This document shows, piece after piece, positions 1-7,434 of a stretch of 47,055 bases of DNA. The stretch lies in the NCBI GenBank assembly GCA_002389055.1, contig DGNT01000216.1, positions 1 through 47,055 on the forward strand, in the 5' to 3' direction. This DNA comes from Alcanivorax sp. UBA4485. GTDB taxonomy: Bacteria; Pseudomonadota; Gammaproteobacteria; Pseudomonadales; Alcanivoracaceae. How positions within the stretch are numbered: position 1 is the first letter of the stretch; every line of letters starts with the position of its first letter. Position numbers and translations under genes: made by a program. A model generated the notes under the pieces. It did not search any database, was not told the DNA's origin, and was given only the letters and a program-made list of their open reading frames with translations.

Positions 1-74
1 AGTTGCATGAAACCTACCTTTTAATGCACGCCGCGCGTGCCGGTGTTTGCGCGCCCTCGGGCGACCGCCGCGAG

Positions 75-737
75 CTACTTCAGGAAACCGTGCTCGGCCA
101 GAAACGACATGGACATGCCCTCCGAACCGGGCCGGGCGGCGCGCTCGCCGAGCAGCAGCCGCTCCAGATAGCGCGCAATGATATCAACTTCCAGGTTCAC
201 TGGCGTCCCCGGTTTCCAATCCTGGATGGTGGTGACGTCCTGGGTGTGGGGAATGATGTTCAGCGAGAACAGCGCGCCGTCCACGCTGTTCACCGTCAGG
301 CTGATGCCGTCCACGGTGATCGAGCCCTTCTGGGCGATGTAGCGGGCCAGCTCCGCCGGCGCCTCGATGTCGATGCGCACCGAGCGGGCGTCCGGGGTCA
401 TCGCCTTCACCGTGCCCAGGCCGTCCACATGGCCGCTCACCAGGTGCCCGCCCATGCGCGTGGAGGGCGTCATCGCCTTCTCCAGGTTCACCCGGCTGCC
501 GCTCTTGAGCTGCTTCAGGGAGGTCAGCGACAGGGTTTCGCCGGACACATCGGCGCTGAAGCTGTCGCCGCCAGCCAGCGCGGTGACCGTCAGGCACACG
601 CCGTTGACGGCGATCGAGTCACCCAGCTTCACGTCGCCGAAATCCAGCTCGTCGCTGTGGATACGCAGCGTCACGTCGCCGCCACTGGGCGTCAGCGCCG
701 CCACATGGCCCTGGGCCTCGATGATGCCTGTGAACAT
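75..737 (-). CDS. ribE: Riboflavin synthase, alpha subunit
   Basis: Cytoplasmic enzyme that dismutates two 6,7-dimethyl-8-ribityllumazine molecules to riboflavin, the last step of the pathway. The 220-residue protein opens with the family signature MFTGIIEAQG and shows the two tandem lumazine-binding repeats, the second beginning near MGGHLVSGHVDGLG. Length is normal, with a slightly long C-terminal tail. The ATG start reproduces the family N-terminus exactly. The usual upstream partner ribD is not adjacent here: it lies near 45 kb on the same strand, so ribE seems to have its own promoter in the roughly 110 bases before it. The bases to its left are probably the spacer to the next riboflavin gene outside the window. 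Confidence 0.95.
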   Translation of the reverse strand: MFTGIIEAQGHVAALTPSGGDVTLRIHSDELDFGDVKLGDSIAVNGVCLTVTALAGGDSFSADVSGETLSLTSLKQLKSGSRVNLEKAMTPSTRMGGHLVSGHVDGLGTVKAMTPDARSVRIDIEAPAELARYIAQKGSITVDGISLTVNSVDGALFSLNIIPHTQDVTTIQDWKPGTPVNLEVDIIARYLERLLLGERAARPGSEGMSMSFLAEHGFLK

Positions 738-849
738 GGCTTACCTCTGCGTGATGCGGATACGGGCACCGGTGGAACCGGCCAAGCGTGCGGAAAACCG
801 CCCGGCGCGCGGGAAAAGCAGGAGCGCAATGATAAACGCCCGGGGGATT

Positions 850-1440
850 TCAGTCCAAACCTGCCGTCGGCCGGTCCGGCAGGCTCTCGGCCACGGCGTC
901 CCAGGTCTCGTGCTGCGTCAGCGTGCTCACCACCTCCGGCAACGGCCGGGCATGGACGCCGGGCAGATCGGCCTCTCCGTCAACGAGCAAGGGAAAAGCC
1001 AGCTTCTCCTCCGGCGGACGGAACGCCGCCTCGACCCCGGGCTTATTGCCCCTGGCGTCGACGCGGTACCAGCCAAACGGCGCCAGATAGACCGCGTTCA
1101 AGCCGTGCAGGCAAAACGGAGGCCGGTCGGTCACGGTCAGGCGCTGATAGCACAAGCCCGCGGGAATGCCGTTGGCACGCAGCAACGCCGCCAGCAGGTG
1201 GCTCTTGGCGTAACAATAGCCGGTACCGTGGGCCAGCACGTCCGAGGCCCTGCAGGTCACCGGGTTGAGGCGGAAATCCCAGCTATGGCGAATCGCATCG
1301 CGCACAAACAAAAAGCACTTTTCCGCGATCACCACCGGATCATCACTGTCCCCTTTTAAACGCGCCGCGGCCGCCTGAACTGCCGGGTTACGCCAGTCGA
1401 TCCAATTGCTGCTTTCCAAATAGGGCGCCATCGATTCCAT
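850..1440 (-). CDS. Transglutaminase-like domain protein
   Basis: A 196-residue cytoplasmic protein of the transglutaminase-like/cysteine-protease fold, with no signal peptide. The likely catalytic triad is visible: Cys in GTGYCYAKSHLL, His in FCLHGLNAVYL, and Asp in WYRVDARGNK. The loop GIPAGLCYQRL is typical of this superfamily. The substrate cannot be told from sequence; small stand-alone members are thought to be peptidases or amidases. The first ATG is used; a second ATG three codons in is equally possible. It lies 7 bases downstream of the tautomerase gene on the same strand, so the two are probably co-transcribed. Confidence 0.75.
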   Translation of the reverse strand: MESMAPYLESSNWIDWRNPAVQAAAARLKGDSDDPVVIAEKCFLFVRDAIRHSWDFRLNPVTCRASDVLAHGTGYCYAKSHLLAALLRANGIPAGLCYQRLTVTDRPPFCLHGLNAVYLAPFGWYRVDARGNKPGVEAAFRPPEEKLAFPLLVDGEADLPGVHARPLPEVVSTLTQHETWDAVAESLPDRPTAGLD

Positions 1441-1447
1441 AGGGCAT

Positions 1448-1834
1448 CTAAACCTTCACCTGGTACTTCAAATCGGCGGCCTCGTCGCCGGTCATGCCAC
1501 GAAACCCCCAGCAATGGGGCGGCTGTTCGTGCAGCGTGATCTCCACATCCACCGGCCGAATACCCAATTCCGTTTCGATACGCTCAAACAGCGTCTTGAT
1601 CAGCGTTTTCTGGGTTTCCGGGCGTCGCCCGGCCATCATATTGATCTCGATCACCGTATAGGCGTCGCTGCGCCCGCCCGGGTAATAAAAATCGACCGCG
1701 TCCATGGGAATGAAGCGATGCGCGCGCTTGTCCTCGGGCATGCCCAATACGTCACGCATGCTGCCGTGAATCACGTCCGACAGCCTGTCCTTGATCGGAT
1801 TGAGCCGTTCCTTGATGCCGTAAATCAAAATCAC
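1448..1834 (-). CDS. Tautomerase-family protein (MIF/4-OT superfamily, Tautomerase_2 type)
   Basis: A 128-residue small protein of the tautomerase superfamily. A GTG start is chosen because a purine-rich ribosome site (GGAAGAGAAG) lies just upstream and the fold begins at once with ILIYGIKERL. The longer reading upstream overlaps the neighbouring GFA gene and has no homology-like features. The core motifs AYTVIEINMMAGR and VEITLHEQPPHCWGFRG fit the two-domain, longer tautomerase group. Classical tautomerases use an N-terminal Pro1 as catalytic base. With this start no Pro follows the initiator, so a classical Pro1 mechanism is unlikely. It is probably co-transcribed with the transglutaminase-like gene downstream. 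Confidence 0.7.
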   Translation of the reverse strand: MILIYGIKERLNPIKDRLSDVIHGSMRDVLGMPEDKRAHRFIPMDAVDFYYPGGRSDAYTVIEINMMAGRRPETQKTLIKTLFERIETELGIRPVDVEITLHEQPPHCWGFRGMTGDEAADLKYQVKV

Positions 1835-1862
1835 TGTTCTTCTCTTCCAGGCAGCTTGTGTA

Positions 1863-2285
1863 TTAGCGGAGGGTCGGTTCCGGCTTCCAGGCTTCAGCGA
1901 ACCGCGGCAAATCGTCCAGAATCGGCCACCAGTTGGCCTTGGAGCCGGTGTAGGCGTGAAACACCGGGCGCGCCTCCAGGGGCTCGTTGAACAGCCCGGC
2001 ACGGATCCGCAGCACGCCGGACAGGTCGGCCTTGCGGCTGTAGACCGGCGAGCCGCAGCGCCCGCAGAAGGCGCGGAACTTGCCGGGCGAGGATTGGTAT
2101 TCGGTGATCAGCTCGCGACCGCTCAGCAGCTCAAAGGCCGCCTCCTCCACCGGCGTGTTGGTGGCGAAGGGGGCGCCCTGGGCCTTGCGGCACTGCTGGC
2201 AATGGCATACCTGGATTGGCGCCAGGGGGCTGCGGACTTCAAAGGCGATGCCGCCGCACAGGCAGCTTCCGGTGTAGGATTGCAC
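1863..2285 (-). CDS. GFA family (glutathione-dependent formaldehyde-activating-like) zinc protein
   Basis: A 140-residue protein of the GFA/CENP-V family, which binds zinc through clustered cysteines. The cysteine motifs are CLCGG near the N-terminus, CHCQQCRKAQG, and FCGRCGSPVYS, matching the family layout. The GTG start follows GGAGAAAGAAC at good spacing. Upstream ATGs would add a low-complexity tail running into the divergent nitroreductase region. The founding member was linked to formaldehyde–glutathione adduct formation, but that activity is disputed for the wider family, so no substrate is assigned. Confidence 0.8.
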   Translation of the reverse strand: MQSYTGSCLCGGIAFEVRSPLAPIQVCHCQQCRKAQGAPFATNTPVEEAAFELLSGRELITEYQSSPGKFRAFCGRCGSPVYSRKADLSGVLRIRAGLFNEPLEARPVFHAYTGSKANWWPILDDLPRFAEAWKPEPTLR

Positions 2286-2382
2286 GTTCTTTCTCCGTGT
2301 TGCGGTGTGGACGCTGTGCCTCGATACCGGAGAGGATAACGGCTTACCCGCGAACCGGCACTGTTTCGACACTGGAGTCCCC

Positions 2383-3015
2383 ATGACGCTTGAAGACGCC
2401 CTCAACTGGCGCTACGCCACCAAACGCATGACCGGGGAGAACGTCCCCGAAGAGAAAGTGGACCGGATTCTGGAGGCGGCGCGGCTGGCGCCGTCCTCGT
2501 TCGGACTGCAGCCCTACACCCTGTTGGTCGCCGAGCCGCTGGAGCTGCGCCAGCGCATCGCGCCGGTGGCGATGAACCAGCCGCAGATTACCGAGTGCTC
2601 GCATCTGATCATTTTCGCCGCCTGGAGCCCGGTCACCGAAGCCCAGGTCGAGGCGATGGTGGATTTGATCGCCGAGGAGCGCGGCCTGCCCCGGGACAAG
2701 CTGGCCGGTCTGGAGAACACCGTGAAAGGCAAGGTGGCCGGCTTCGCTTCCGAGGAAGAGGGCTTCCAATGGGCCGCCCGCCAGGCGTACCTGGGCCTCG
2801 GCATGGCACTGGCGGCCGCCGCCATGGAGCGGGTCGACGCCTCGCCCATGGAAGGCTTCGATCCGCCCGGGCTGGACCAGCTGCTGGGGCTGCGTGAACA
2901 AGGGCTGCGCAGCGTGGCGCTGATGGGCCTGGGCTACCGCGACACCGATAACGACCGTCAGGCGGGCCAGAAAAAAGTACGCCGGCCCAGGGAAGCCCTG
3001 GTCCGGCGTCTTTAA
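2383..3015 (+). CDS. NAD(P)H-dependent nitroreductase-family oxidoreductase
   Basis: A 210-residue FMN-dependent nitroreductase-fold protein of the NfsB/dihydropteridine-reductase-like group. FMN-binding features are visible: RYATKRM near the N-terminus, LAPSSFGLQPY (residues about 37–47) and the C-terminal LGYRDTDNDRQAGQKKVRRP, the characteristic family end. The ATG is preceded by GGAG. Such enzymes reduce nitroaromatics, quinones or pterins; the physiological substrate is unknown. The last codons coincide with a strong palindrome that probably serves as terminator for the convergent nitronate monooxygenase gene. Confidence 0.85.
   Translation: MTLEDALNWRYATKRMTGENVPEEKVDRILEAARLAPSSFGLQPYTLLVAEPLELRQRIAPVAMNQPQITECSHLIIFAAWSPVTEAQVEAMVDLIAEERGLPRDKLAGLENTVKGKVAGFASEEEGFQWAARQAYLGLGMALAAAAMERVDASPMEGFDPPGLDQLLGLREQGLRSVALMGLGYRDTDNDRQAGQKKVRRPREALVRRL
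2971..3009 (-). terminator. Rho-independent terminator for the nitronate monooxygenase gene, inside the nitroreductase 3' end
   Basis: Two 14-base arms (2979–2992 and 2996–3009) pair around a 3-base loop with one G·U position. Reading on the minus strand, the stem is followed after two bases by six T residues (2971–2976). This is a classic terminator for the minus-strand gene ending at 3051. It overlaps the last codons of the convergent nitroreductase gene. A weaker hairpin at 3024–3040 lies between the two stops. Confidence 0.75.
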
Positions 3016-3050
3016 CGGCTGGCGCGCTCCTTTAGAGCGCTTCAGAAGCG

Positions 3051-4022
3051 TTAGTAGCGCTTGGCGTCCAGCGCGGCGGCGGCGGCGTGGTACTCGTCGG
3101 CGAGCTGGTCGACGATATTCGCCGCCGGGCGCACCGCATCCACCACGCCGATGCCCTGGCCGCAGCCCCAGATGTCTTTCCAGGCCTTGGCTTTGGAACT
3201 GCCGCCGGAGCCGAAATTCATCGCCGAGGGGTCGCTCTCCGGCAGGTTGGCCGGGTCCATGCCGGCCTTGACGATGGACGGCGCCAGGTAGTTGCCGTGC
3301 ACGCCGGTGAACAGGTTGCTGTAGACGATATCGGTGGCCTTGCTGTCGACAATCATCTGCTTGTAGGCCTGGTCGGCGTTAGCCTCCTCGCTGGCGATAA
3401 ACAGCGAACCGATGTAGGCGAGATCCGCGCCCATGGCCTGGGCCGCCAGCACCGAGGAGCCATTGGCGATGGACCCGGACAAGGCCACCGGGCCGTCAAA
3501 CCACTGACGGATTTCCTGGATCAGCGCGAACGGGGACAACTGGCCGGCGTGGCCGCCGGCACCGGACGCCACCGCGATCAGGCCGTCGGCGCCCTTCTCG
3601 ATCGCCTTGCGGGCGAAGCGGTCGTTGATGATGTCGTGCATCACCGTGCCGCCCCAGCCGTGCACCGCCTGGTTCAGCTCTTCACGGGCGCCCAGGGAGG
3701 TAATCACCATCGGCACCTTGTACTTCTCGCACAGCTCCAGGTCTTTCTCCAGGCGGTCGTTGGTCTTGTGCACGATCTGGTTGACCGCGAACGGCGCCGA
3801 CAGCTGGTCCGGGTGCGCCCGGTCCCAGGCGGCCAGTTCCTCGGTGATTTGCGCCAACCACTCATCAAGCTGGGATAAAGGCCGCGCGTTCAACGACGGA
3901 AACGACCCCACCACCCCGGCCTTGCATTGGGCGATGGTCAATTCCGGATTGGAAATGATGAACAGCGGCGAGCAGATCACGGGCAGCCGCAGGCGTTTGG
4001 CGATTTCCGGGGGCAGAGACAT
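3051..4022 (-). CDS. Nitronate monooxygenase / 2-nitropropane dioxygenase-family flavoprotein
   Basis: A 323-residue FMN-dependent TIM-barrel enzyme that oxidises alkyl nitronates (or acts on related substrates) in the cytoplasm. Family signs are the N-terminal RLRLPVICSPLFIISNPEL, the flavin and catalytic-His region VASGAGGHAGQLSPF, and the phosphate-binding stretch SGSIANGSSVLAAQAMGAD. The ATG follows ACAGGAATCGCC. It lies downstream of the TetR gene on the same strand, separated by 171 bases that carry TTTACAA-type repeats, so TetR control is plausible. Many proteins of this group in environmental bacteria act in acyl-CoA or aromatic metabolism and not on nitroalkanes. Confidence 0.85.
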   Translation of the reverse strand: MSLPPEIAKRLRLPVICSPLFIISNPELTIAQCKAGVVGSFPSLNARPLSQLDEWLAQITEELAAWDRAHPDQLSAPFAVNQIVHKTNDRLEKDLELCEKYKVPMVITSLGAREELNQAVHGWGGTVMHDIINDRFARKAIEKGADGLIAVASGAGGHAGQLSPFALIQEIRQWFDGPVALSGSIANGSSVLAAQAMGADLAYIGSLFIASEEANADQAYKQMIVDSKATDIVYSNLFTGVHGNYLAPSIVKAGMDPANLPESDPSAMNFGSGGSSKAKAWKDIWGCGQGIGVVDAVRPAANIVDQLADEYHAAAAALDAKRY

Positions 4023-4052
4023 GGCGATTCCTGTTAAGTGGGTGACGTTTAC

Positions 4053-4137
4053 TTTGTAAATCTTTCGAATTCGGACGAACCGGCACGGTGTTCTGGCCCG
4101 GTATTCGGTTCGGAGGCCAAATATTTACAACGTACAT
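4053..4137 (-). promoter_or_regulatory. AT-rich promoter region of the nitronate monooxygenase gene with TTTGTAAAT / ATTTACAAC inverted repeat
   Basis: The interval before the monooxygenase gene is AT-rich, with the inverted words TTTGTAAAT near 4053 and ATTTACAAC near 4125. The same core (TTACA/TGTAA) forms a tight inverted repeat before the TetR gene at 4866–4876. This makes shared control by the TetR protein likely. It is inferred from sequence pattern only. Confidence 0.4.
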
Positions 4138-4193
4138 TTTATAAAATCAAGCGCTTCCTGACTTCGGCGCTCACCCGCCGATGAGCGATTTAG

Positions 4194-4820
4194 TCAGGAT
4201 TCATCGTCCCGGCGCGGCGGCGACACCGCCATACCCGCCAGCAGGGTGCGCATGGTCTTCTTGCGCAGGGTGTCCGCGTCGATCTCGCCGCCCAGCCGCC
4301 CGGCCATATCCAGCACCACGATGCCGTGCAGGGTGGACCAGAACATATAGCCGATCAGGTCCGCGTCGCCGTCCATCATCCCCTCGCGGATCATGTCGCG
4401 CACATAGCCGACCATGGTCTCCCGGGCCCGGCGGCTGGCGCGCACCAGCGCCGGGTAGCGGCTCTCGTCCACCTGGGAAATCTCCGACATCAGCTGGTAG
4501 GCGGCCGGATGCTCGGTGGCGAAGCGCACATAGGCGTCGCCGATGGCGCGGGCGCGCTCGCGGGCGTCACTGCCCCGGGCCAGGCCCGCCTCCAGGGCGG
4601 CGGCGAAGCGGTCCAGCGCGGCGGCGCGCACGGTGGCGAGAATCTCGTCCTTATCCTGGAAATAGCGGTACGGCGTCATCGGGCTGACGCCCACCCCGGC
4701 GGCGATCTGCCGCATGGTGACGTTGTCCGGCCCGCGCTCCACGAACAGCTCCGTGGCCACCTCGCAGACGCGCTCGCGGAAGGCGGCGATCTCCTGGTCG
4801 GTTTTCGGCTTCTTGGGCAA
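4194..4820 (-). CDS. TetR-family transcriptional regulator
   Basis: A 208-residue one-component repressor. The N-terminal TetR helix-turn-helix spans about residues 15–60: FRERVCEVATELFVERG, MRQIAAGVGVSPMTPYRYF, then KDEILATVR. The C-terminal ligand domain is poorly conserved, as is usual. A TTG start is chosen because GGAG lies 7 bases upstream and no in-frame ATG exists nearby. It sits between the nitronate monooxygenase gene (same strand, downstream) and the azoreductase gene (same strand, upstream). The TTACA-G-TGTAA repeat just upstream is a good operator candidate for autoregulation. Confidence 0.85.
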   Translation of the reverse strand: MPKKPKTDQEIAAFRERVCEVATELFVERGPDNVTMRQIAAGVGVSPMTPYRYFQDKDEILATVRAAALDRFAAALEAGLARGSDARERARAIGDAYVRFATEHPAAYQLMSEISQVDESRYPALVRASRRARETMVGYVRDMIREGMMDGDADLIGYMFWSTLHGIVVLDMAGRLGGEIDADTLRKKTMRTLLAGMAVSPPRRDDES

Positions 4821-4865
4821 CGAGGCGCTCCATGGTCTGCGGGCACAGGGCCGGACGGCAAAGGC

Positions 4866-4876
4866 TTACAGTGTAA
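4866..4876. promoter_or_regulatory. Candidate TetR operator (TTACA-G-TGTAA)
   Basis: A perfect 5-1-5 inverted repeat 46 bases before the TetR start. Similar TTTACAA words recur before the nitronate monooxygenase gene. Palindromes in this position are typical TetR autoregulatory sites; binding is inferred. Confidence 0.45.
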
Positions 4877-4902
4877 ACCAAACGCTGGCGCACCGGCACG
4901 CG

Positions 4903-5604
4903 TCAGGCGGATACCGCCTCACGCACGGCGGCGCGCTCCCGCTGCAGCCGGCTCACCAGCCGCTCCACATCGGCCAGGGCGTCGCGTATCGACGCGTCCA
5001 GCCGCTCGCCGCCCTCCTCCTGGTACTCAATGGCGATCTCGTGGAAGTGCTCGATGCCGATCAACTCCAGAGCGGTGCGCACACTGGCTTCCAGATGGTT
5101 CAGGTGCGCCAGCGGGCCACCGGCCCCCAGGCCGAACCCGCCCCGGGACGACAGGATCACCGCGTGGCGCGGCCGGTCGTTGAGCAGCGGGCCCACCGGG
5201 TGCTCAATATTGGCCGGATCGAAATAGATGGTGCGCTCCACCCGCACGATCTGGTCGATCCAGGCCTTGAACGCCGCCGGATAGCTGTAGTTGTACAGGG
5301 GCACGCCCAGCACCAGCACGTCCGCGTCGATCACCTCGTCCACCAGGCGATCGCTTTCCGCCAGCACCCGGTTCATAGCGGACGGCCGGTGTTCCGACGG
5401 GGTGAACGCGGCCTCGATCCAGTCCACGGTCAGCAGCGACGGCGGCCGGGCGCCAAGATCCCGGCGCGTCACCGCATCTTCCGGGCGAGCGGCTTTCCAG
5501 TGCTCAATGAAGTGGTGGCTGAGCCGGCGGCTCAGGGAGCCGTGCTCGTGGATCCCGGAGCGTCCGGGGCGGGGGCTGGCGTCGAGGTGCAGTAAGCGGG
5601 TCAT
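4903..5604 (-). CDS. FMN-dependent NADH-azoreductase / quinone reductase family
   Basis: A 233-residue flavodoxin-fold NAD(P)H:quinone/azo reductase. The FMN phosphate loop is near the N-terminus (LHLDASPRPGRSGIHEHGS), followed by VLGVPLYNYSYPAAFKAW and the isoalloxazine-side loop ILSSRGGFGLGAGGPL. All three match AzoR-like enzymes. The length is about 30 residues more than AzoR because of an alpha-helical C-terminal extension rich in Arg and Glu. ATG start with AGAGAACG upstream. It is divergent from a GcvA-type LysR regulator, the usual arrangement for LysR-controlled genes, with a 7-5-7 palindrome between them. Confidence 0.8.
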   Translation of the reverse strand: MTRLLHLDASPRPGRSGIHEHGSLSRRLSHHFIEHWKAARPEDAVTRRDLGARPPSLLTVDWIEAAFTPSEHRPSAMNRVLAESDRLVDEVIDADVLVLGVPLYNYSYPAAFKAWIDQIVRVERTIYFDPANIEHPVGPLLNDRPRHAVILSSRGGFGLGAGGPLAHLNHLEASVRTALELIGIEHFHEIAIEYQEEGGERLDASIRDALADVERLVSRLQRERAAVREAVSA

Positions 5605-5708
5605 GGCGTTCTCTCCGGTTGGGGTTGGCCGGCAGGTGAGCTGATCTCATTCCTGCTTGACAGGCTTCCCATGAAACCGGAGGCTCGATACGGCGACAAA
5701 CGATGAAT

Positions 5709-5727
5709 TTTTGCCTTAATGGCAAAA
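5709..5727. promoter_or_regulatory. Candidate LysR operator, TTTTGCC-N5-GGCAAAA
   Basis: A perfect 7-5-7 inverted repeat in the intergenic region between the divergent azoreductase and LysR genes. It contains the T-N11-A pattern usual for LysR sites. It overlaps the more upstream possible LysR start, which favours the downstream ATG at 5752. Confidence 0.5.
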
Positions 5728-5751
5728 TATAACTCATCCATTAGGAACCCC

Positions 5752-6633
5752 ATGAGCGCCCGCAAACTGCCTTCCCTTTCCGCGTTGCGCGCCTTCGAAG
5801 CGGCGGCCCGCCACCGCAGCGCCAAGGCCGCCGCCGAGGAACTGTCGGTGACGCCCACCGCCATCAGCCACCAGTTGCGGCAACTGGAGGACTATCTGGG
5901 CCAGGCCCTGTTCGTGCGCAAACCGCGTCAACTGGTGCTCACCGGCGCCGGCCAGACCCTGCTGGCGGCGTCCAGCGAAGCGTTCGACACCCTCGCCGAA
6001 ACGGTGGCCCGGCTGCGCCACGACCCGGGCCACCAGACCGTCACGCTGTCGACCATCCCGGCGGTGGCCGGGCGTTTTCTGTTGCCCTGGGTGTGCCTGT
6101 TGCGGGACCGCCACCCGCACCTGAATCTGAACCTGCAGATCTCCCACGACCTGACGGCGCTGGACGGCGTGGCCGCCGATATGGCGATCCGCTACGGCGA
6201 CGGCCACTGGCCCGGTCTGGTGTCGGAAAAGCTGTTCGATAACGTCTTTATCCCCGCCTGCAGCCCGGCCCTGGGCATCACCCGGCACGACGATCTGCAC
6301 CGGCACACCCTGCTGCACTACCAGCCGCCCAGCCATTCCGGCGCCCTGCTCAGTTGGACGTCCTGGCAAAAGCTGGCCCGGGTGCCCGGCCTGGATATCG
6401 GCGCCGGCCTGGTGTTTTCCGACGAAACTCACACTATCACCGCCGCCCTGGGCGGCCAGGGCATCGCCCTGATGAGCCGGGCACTGATCAGCGACGAACT
6501 GGAAAGCGGCCGGCTGGTACAGCCGTTCGGGCCGGAACTGCCCGCCAAACCCTTCCACCTGGTGTACCCGGAAGAACGGCTGCGCGAGCCCGCCATCGCG
6601 GCGGTGCGGGAGTGGGTGCTGGGGTTGCGTTAG
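5752..6633 (+). CDS. LysR-family transcriptional regulator (GcvA-like)
   Basis: A 293-residue LysR regulator. The N-terminal winged HTH has the GcvA-subgroup pattern LPSLSALRAFEAAARH, KAAAEELSVTPTAISHQL and the wing FVRKPRQLVLT (residues about 5–65). The periplasmic-binding-like effector domain follows. The ATG at 5752 is chosen because AGGAACCC precedes it and it gives the standard family N-terminus. An ATG 33 bases earlier falls within a palindrome. It is divergent from the azoreductase gene, which is the likely target. Its end overlaps the convergent ynfA gene by 4 bases. Confidence 0.85.
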   Translation: MSARKLPSLSALRAFEAAARHRSAKAAAEELSVTPTAISHQLRQLEDYLGQALFVRKPRQLVLTGAGQTLLAASSEAFDTLAETVARLRHDPGHQTVTLSTIPAVAGRFLLPWVCLLRDRHPHLNLNLQISHDLTALDGVAADMAIRYGDGHWPGLVSEKLFDNVFIPACSPALGITRHDDLHRHTLLHYQPPSHSGALLSWTSWQKLARVPGLDIGAGLVFSDETHTITAALGGQGIALMSRALISDELESGRLVQPFGPELPAKPFHLVYPEERLREPAIAAVREWVLGLR

Positions 6634-6956
6634 GCGCCGCGCGGGCCAAGAAGAATTACCCCGGCGCCGACGAGGCAGATTCCGGCGCCGAGCAGGTCCC
6701 AGCGATCCGGGGCGCGCTGCTCGACCAGCCACAACCATAGCAGCGACATAGCGATATAGACGCCGCCGTAGGCGGCGTAGGCGCGGCCGGCGTAGTCGGT
6801 GTCCACCAGGCTCAACAACCAGGCGAACAGCGCCAGGCTCACCAGGCCGGGCACCAGCCACAGTGGCGACTTCTCCAGCCGCCACCAGGCCCAGACCGAA
6901 AAGCAGCCGGCGATTTCCGCCAGAGCAGCGGCGATATAGAGCAGCGGTGTGATCAC
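6630..6956 (-). CDS. ynfA: YnfA family (UPF0060) four-helix inner-membrane protein
   Basis: A 108-residue integral membrane protein with four predicted transmembrane helices and the family motif AEIAGCFSVWAWWRLEKS, followed by YAAYGGVYIAMSLLW. This is the SMR-like UPF0060 family; a transport role (small toxic compounds) has been proposed for some members but the function is not settled. GTG start overlaps the stop of the upstream DUF2834 gene by 4 bases (GTGA), so the two are translationally coupled. Confidence 0.85.
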   Translation of the reverse strand: MITPLLYIAAALAEIAGCFSVWAWWRLEKSPLWLVPGLVSLALFAWLLSLVDTDYAGRAYAAYGGVYIAMSLLWLWLVEQRAPDRWDLLGAGICLVGAGVILLGPRGA

Positions 6957-7279
6957 TTACCGGGTCCTGAATTGAGCCGCAACAACAGATAGACCGCGAA
7001 GCCGGTGGCGACGCCGGGCACCAGCCCCAACAGCGGTGCGATCCAACCGTGCTTTACCGGCCGGGTTTTGGCTTCGTAAACCACCCAGGTGGTGAGCACC
7101 ACCCAGCACATGATGGTGTCCAGGGAATAGCCGGTGGCGTAGGGATTGACGAAGCCGGCGGTAATGGCAGCGAGCAGGTCCGGGTCGCCGATCAGCGGAG
7201 GAATCACGATAACAACAAACAGCAGCGCGAACAGAGCCGCCCACAGGACAAGCAGCAAGCGAAAGGTTTTGGTGGTCAT
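6953..7279 (-). CDS. DUF2834-type small membrane protein
   Basis: A 108-residue protein with three hydrophobic segments: residues about 8–28, 52–70 and 82–103. The central FVNPYATGYSLDTIMCWVV stretch is the signature of DUF2834 membrane proteins. No function is known. ATG start. It is coupled to ynfA by a 4-base overlap, suggesting a small membrane-protein operon. Confidence 0.7.
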   Translation of the reverse strand: MTTKTFRLLLVLWAALFALLFVVIVIPPLIGDPDLLAAITAGFVNPYATGYSLDTIMCWVVLTTWVVYEAKTRPVKHGWIAPLLGLVPGVATGFAVYLLLRLNSGPGK

Positions 7280-7330
7280 GGCGAAGCCCTCGTTTTTTCA
7301 GGAGCTTAGCCCTGGCGGCCCTGATAAAGC

Positions 7331-7355
7331 AAAAGCCGCCTTGTGGGCGGCTTTT
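7331..7355. terminator. Bidirectional-looking terminator AAAAGCCGCC…GGCGGCTTTT
   Basis: A perfect stem (AAAAGCCGCC / GGCGGCTTTT) with a 5-base loop, ending in T residues on either strand. It lies downstream of paaK on the minus strand and so ends the paaG-paaI-paaK operon. Confidence 0.8.
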
Positions 7356-7434
7356 CTGGAAAGCGGCACGCGCCTGGGTAAAAGCGCGGGCCGGGCCGAC
7401 GCGGTGAGCGCGCGGTTCGGTTTTGTACGTTTCG

